6,020 bases of DNA from an uncultured Selenomonas sp. (GTDB taxonomy: Bacteria; Bacillota; Negativicutes; Selenomonadales; Selenomonadaceae), in NCBI GenBank assembly GCA_947097535.1, contig CAMURM010000115.1, positions 1-6,020 of the forward strand, read 5' to 3'. This document shows, piece by piece, positions 5,541-6,020 of this stretch. Position 1 is the first letter of the stretch, and each line of letters begins with the position of its first letter. The position numbers and the translations under genes are program-made. Under the pieces are notes generated by a model, which made no database searches, was not told the DNA's origin, and worked only from the letters and a program-made list of their open reading frames with translations.

Positions 5541-5673
5541 CTATATAGTAGGGGTGTTGTCAAGTTTTGGGCGAGAATGAAGCGCCTTAGCCCCCTGACC
5601 AAGTTCGCATGAAACAAGGCTGCACAAGGAAGCACGGCTTTTCTCCAGGCTTCCTCAAAAGGAGACGATTGCC
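5541..5673 (+). other. Leader region of the NimA-like gene, with a hairpin before the ribosome site
   Basis: An AT-rich start (CTATATAGTA, 5541-5550) may hold a -10 box (TATAGT, 5544-5549), but the candidate -35, TTGGAC at 5523-5528, is only 15 bases away and lies inside repeat unit 2. AGGAAGC (5627-5633) pairs with GCTTCCT (5649-5655), seven base pairs ending five bases before the AGGAGA ribosome site (5660-5665). Confidence 0.4.
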
Positions 5674-6020
5674 ATGTTCAGAGAAATGCGCCGCAAAAAC
5701 CAGCAGATGAGCGATGAAGAAGCCCGCGACGTCCTCGCGGCAGCGACCTCGGGCGTGCTCGCGCTCGCGGGCGAAAACGGCTATCCCTACGCCGTGCCCA
5801 TGAGCTTCGCCTACGACGAGGAAAAGGAACGCCTGCTCTTTCACACGGCACGCGTCGGCCACAAGATGACGGCGATTGAGCGATGTGACAAGGCGTCGTT
5901 CTGCATCATTGCCGAGGACAAGGTCGTGCCGCACCGCTTTCTGACGCAATACCGCAGCGTCATCGCCTTCGGCAGGCTGCGCGTCCTCAAGAGCGACGAG
6001 GAAAAGCGAGAAGCGGCGGA
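5674..6020 (+). CDS. NimA-like pyridoxamine 5'-phosphate oxidase-family flavoprotein (3' end outside window)
   Basis: The frame is open from the ATG at 5674 to the window edge, 115 residues and continuing; the family is usually about 150-165 long. The start is supported by AGGAGA at 5660-5665, eight bases upstream. The order of motifs fits the NimA-like branch of the split-barrel FMN-binding fold: a basic MRRKNQQM start, then SGVLALAGENGYPYAVPMSF (first strands, residues 26-45), LLFHTARVGHKM (54-65, the conserved His and Gly-x-Lys that line the flavin site), a CIIAEDK strand (77-83) and YRSVIAFGR (93-101). Members bind FMN and may reduce small substrates; some give resistance to 5-nitroimidazoles, but most, probably including this one, have unknown natural substrates. 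It is transcribed away from deoC, with the tandem repeats between them. Confidence 0.87.
   Translation, partial: MFREMRRKNQQMSDEEARDVLAAATSGVLALAGENGYPYAVPMSFAYDEEKERLLFHTARVGHKMTAIERCDKASFCIIAEDKVVPHRFLTQYRSVIAFGRLRVLKSDEEKREAA

Noticed and set aside
5352..5612. 86-codon frame across the tandem repeats
   Set aside because: The 106-bp period shifts frame between copies, so the two copies do not encode the same peptide; no ribosome site.

Overview
The window is GC-rich (roughly 60% or more in most genes). It carries strong AGGAGG-type ribosome-binding sites, Bacillus-like promoters (TTGCAT-17-TATAAT, TGnTATAAT) and hairpin-plus-T-run terminators. With the protein sequences this suggests a high-GC Firmicute, most plausibly a Negativicute such as a Selenomonas relative. 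That placement is inference; there is no rRNA or similar marker here.

Layout. (1) 2-961, +: C-terminal part of polyphosphate kinase 1, ended by a terminator that works on both strands. (2) 1017-1881, -: an AT-richer island with a JAMM/JAB-type metalloprotease-domain protein and an overlapping 65-residue ORF of unknown function. The JAMM protein looks phage- or mobile-element-derived. Its 5' end runs into the promoter of (3) a tRNA-Val(GAC) gene, 1905-1981, which has a hairpin in its leader and its own terminator. (4) 2184-4016, +: an exported M48-family zinc metalloprotease with TPR repeats and a Lys/Glu-rich tail, followed by (5) a 72-residue membrane protein and a terminator. (6) About 4434-4614, +: a free-standing transcription unit with an extended -10 promoter, about 135 nt of switch-like secondary structure and a strong terminator. 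It is best read as a non-coding RNA gene that I cannot assign to a family. (7) 4631-5275, -: deoC, deoxyribose-phosphate aldolase, convergent with the RNA gene. (8) 5329-5540: two tandem, nearly identical 106-bp units, each holding two hairpins, between the divergent deoC and (9) 5674-end, +: a NimA-like flavin-binding oxidoreductase cut by the window edge.

The genes do not form one pathway. They are mostly single-gene housekeeping units (polyphosphate metabolism, deoxyribose catabolism, envelope proteolysis, a flavin-dependent reductase) separated by terminators. The unusual material lies between them: the low-GC JAMM island, the orphan structured RNA and the tandem hairpin repeat.
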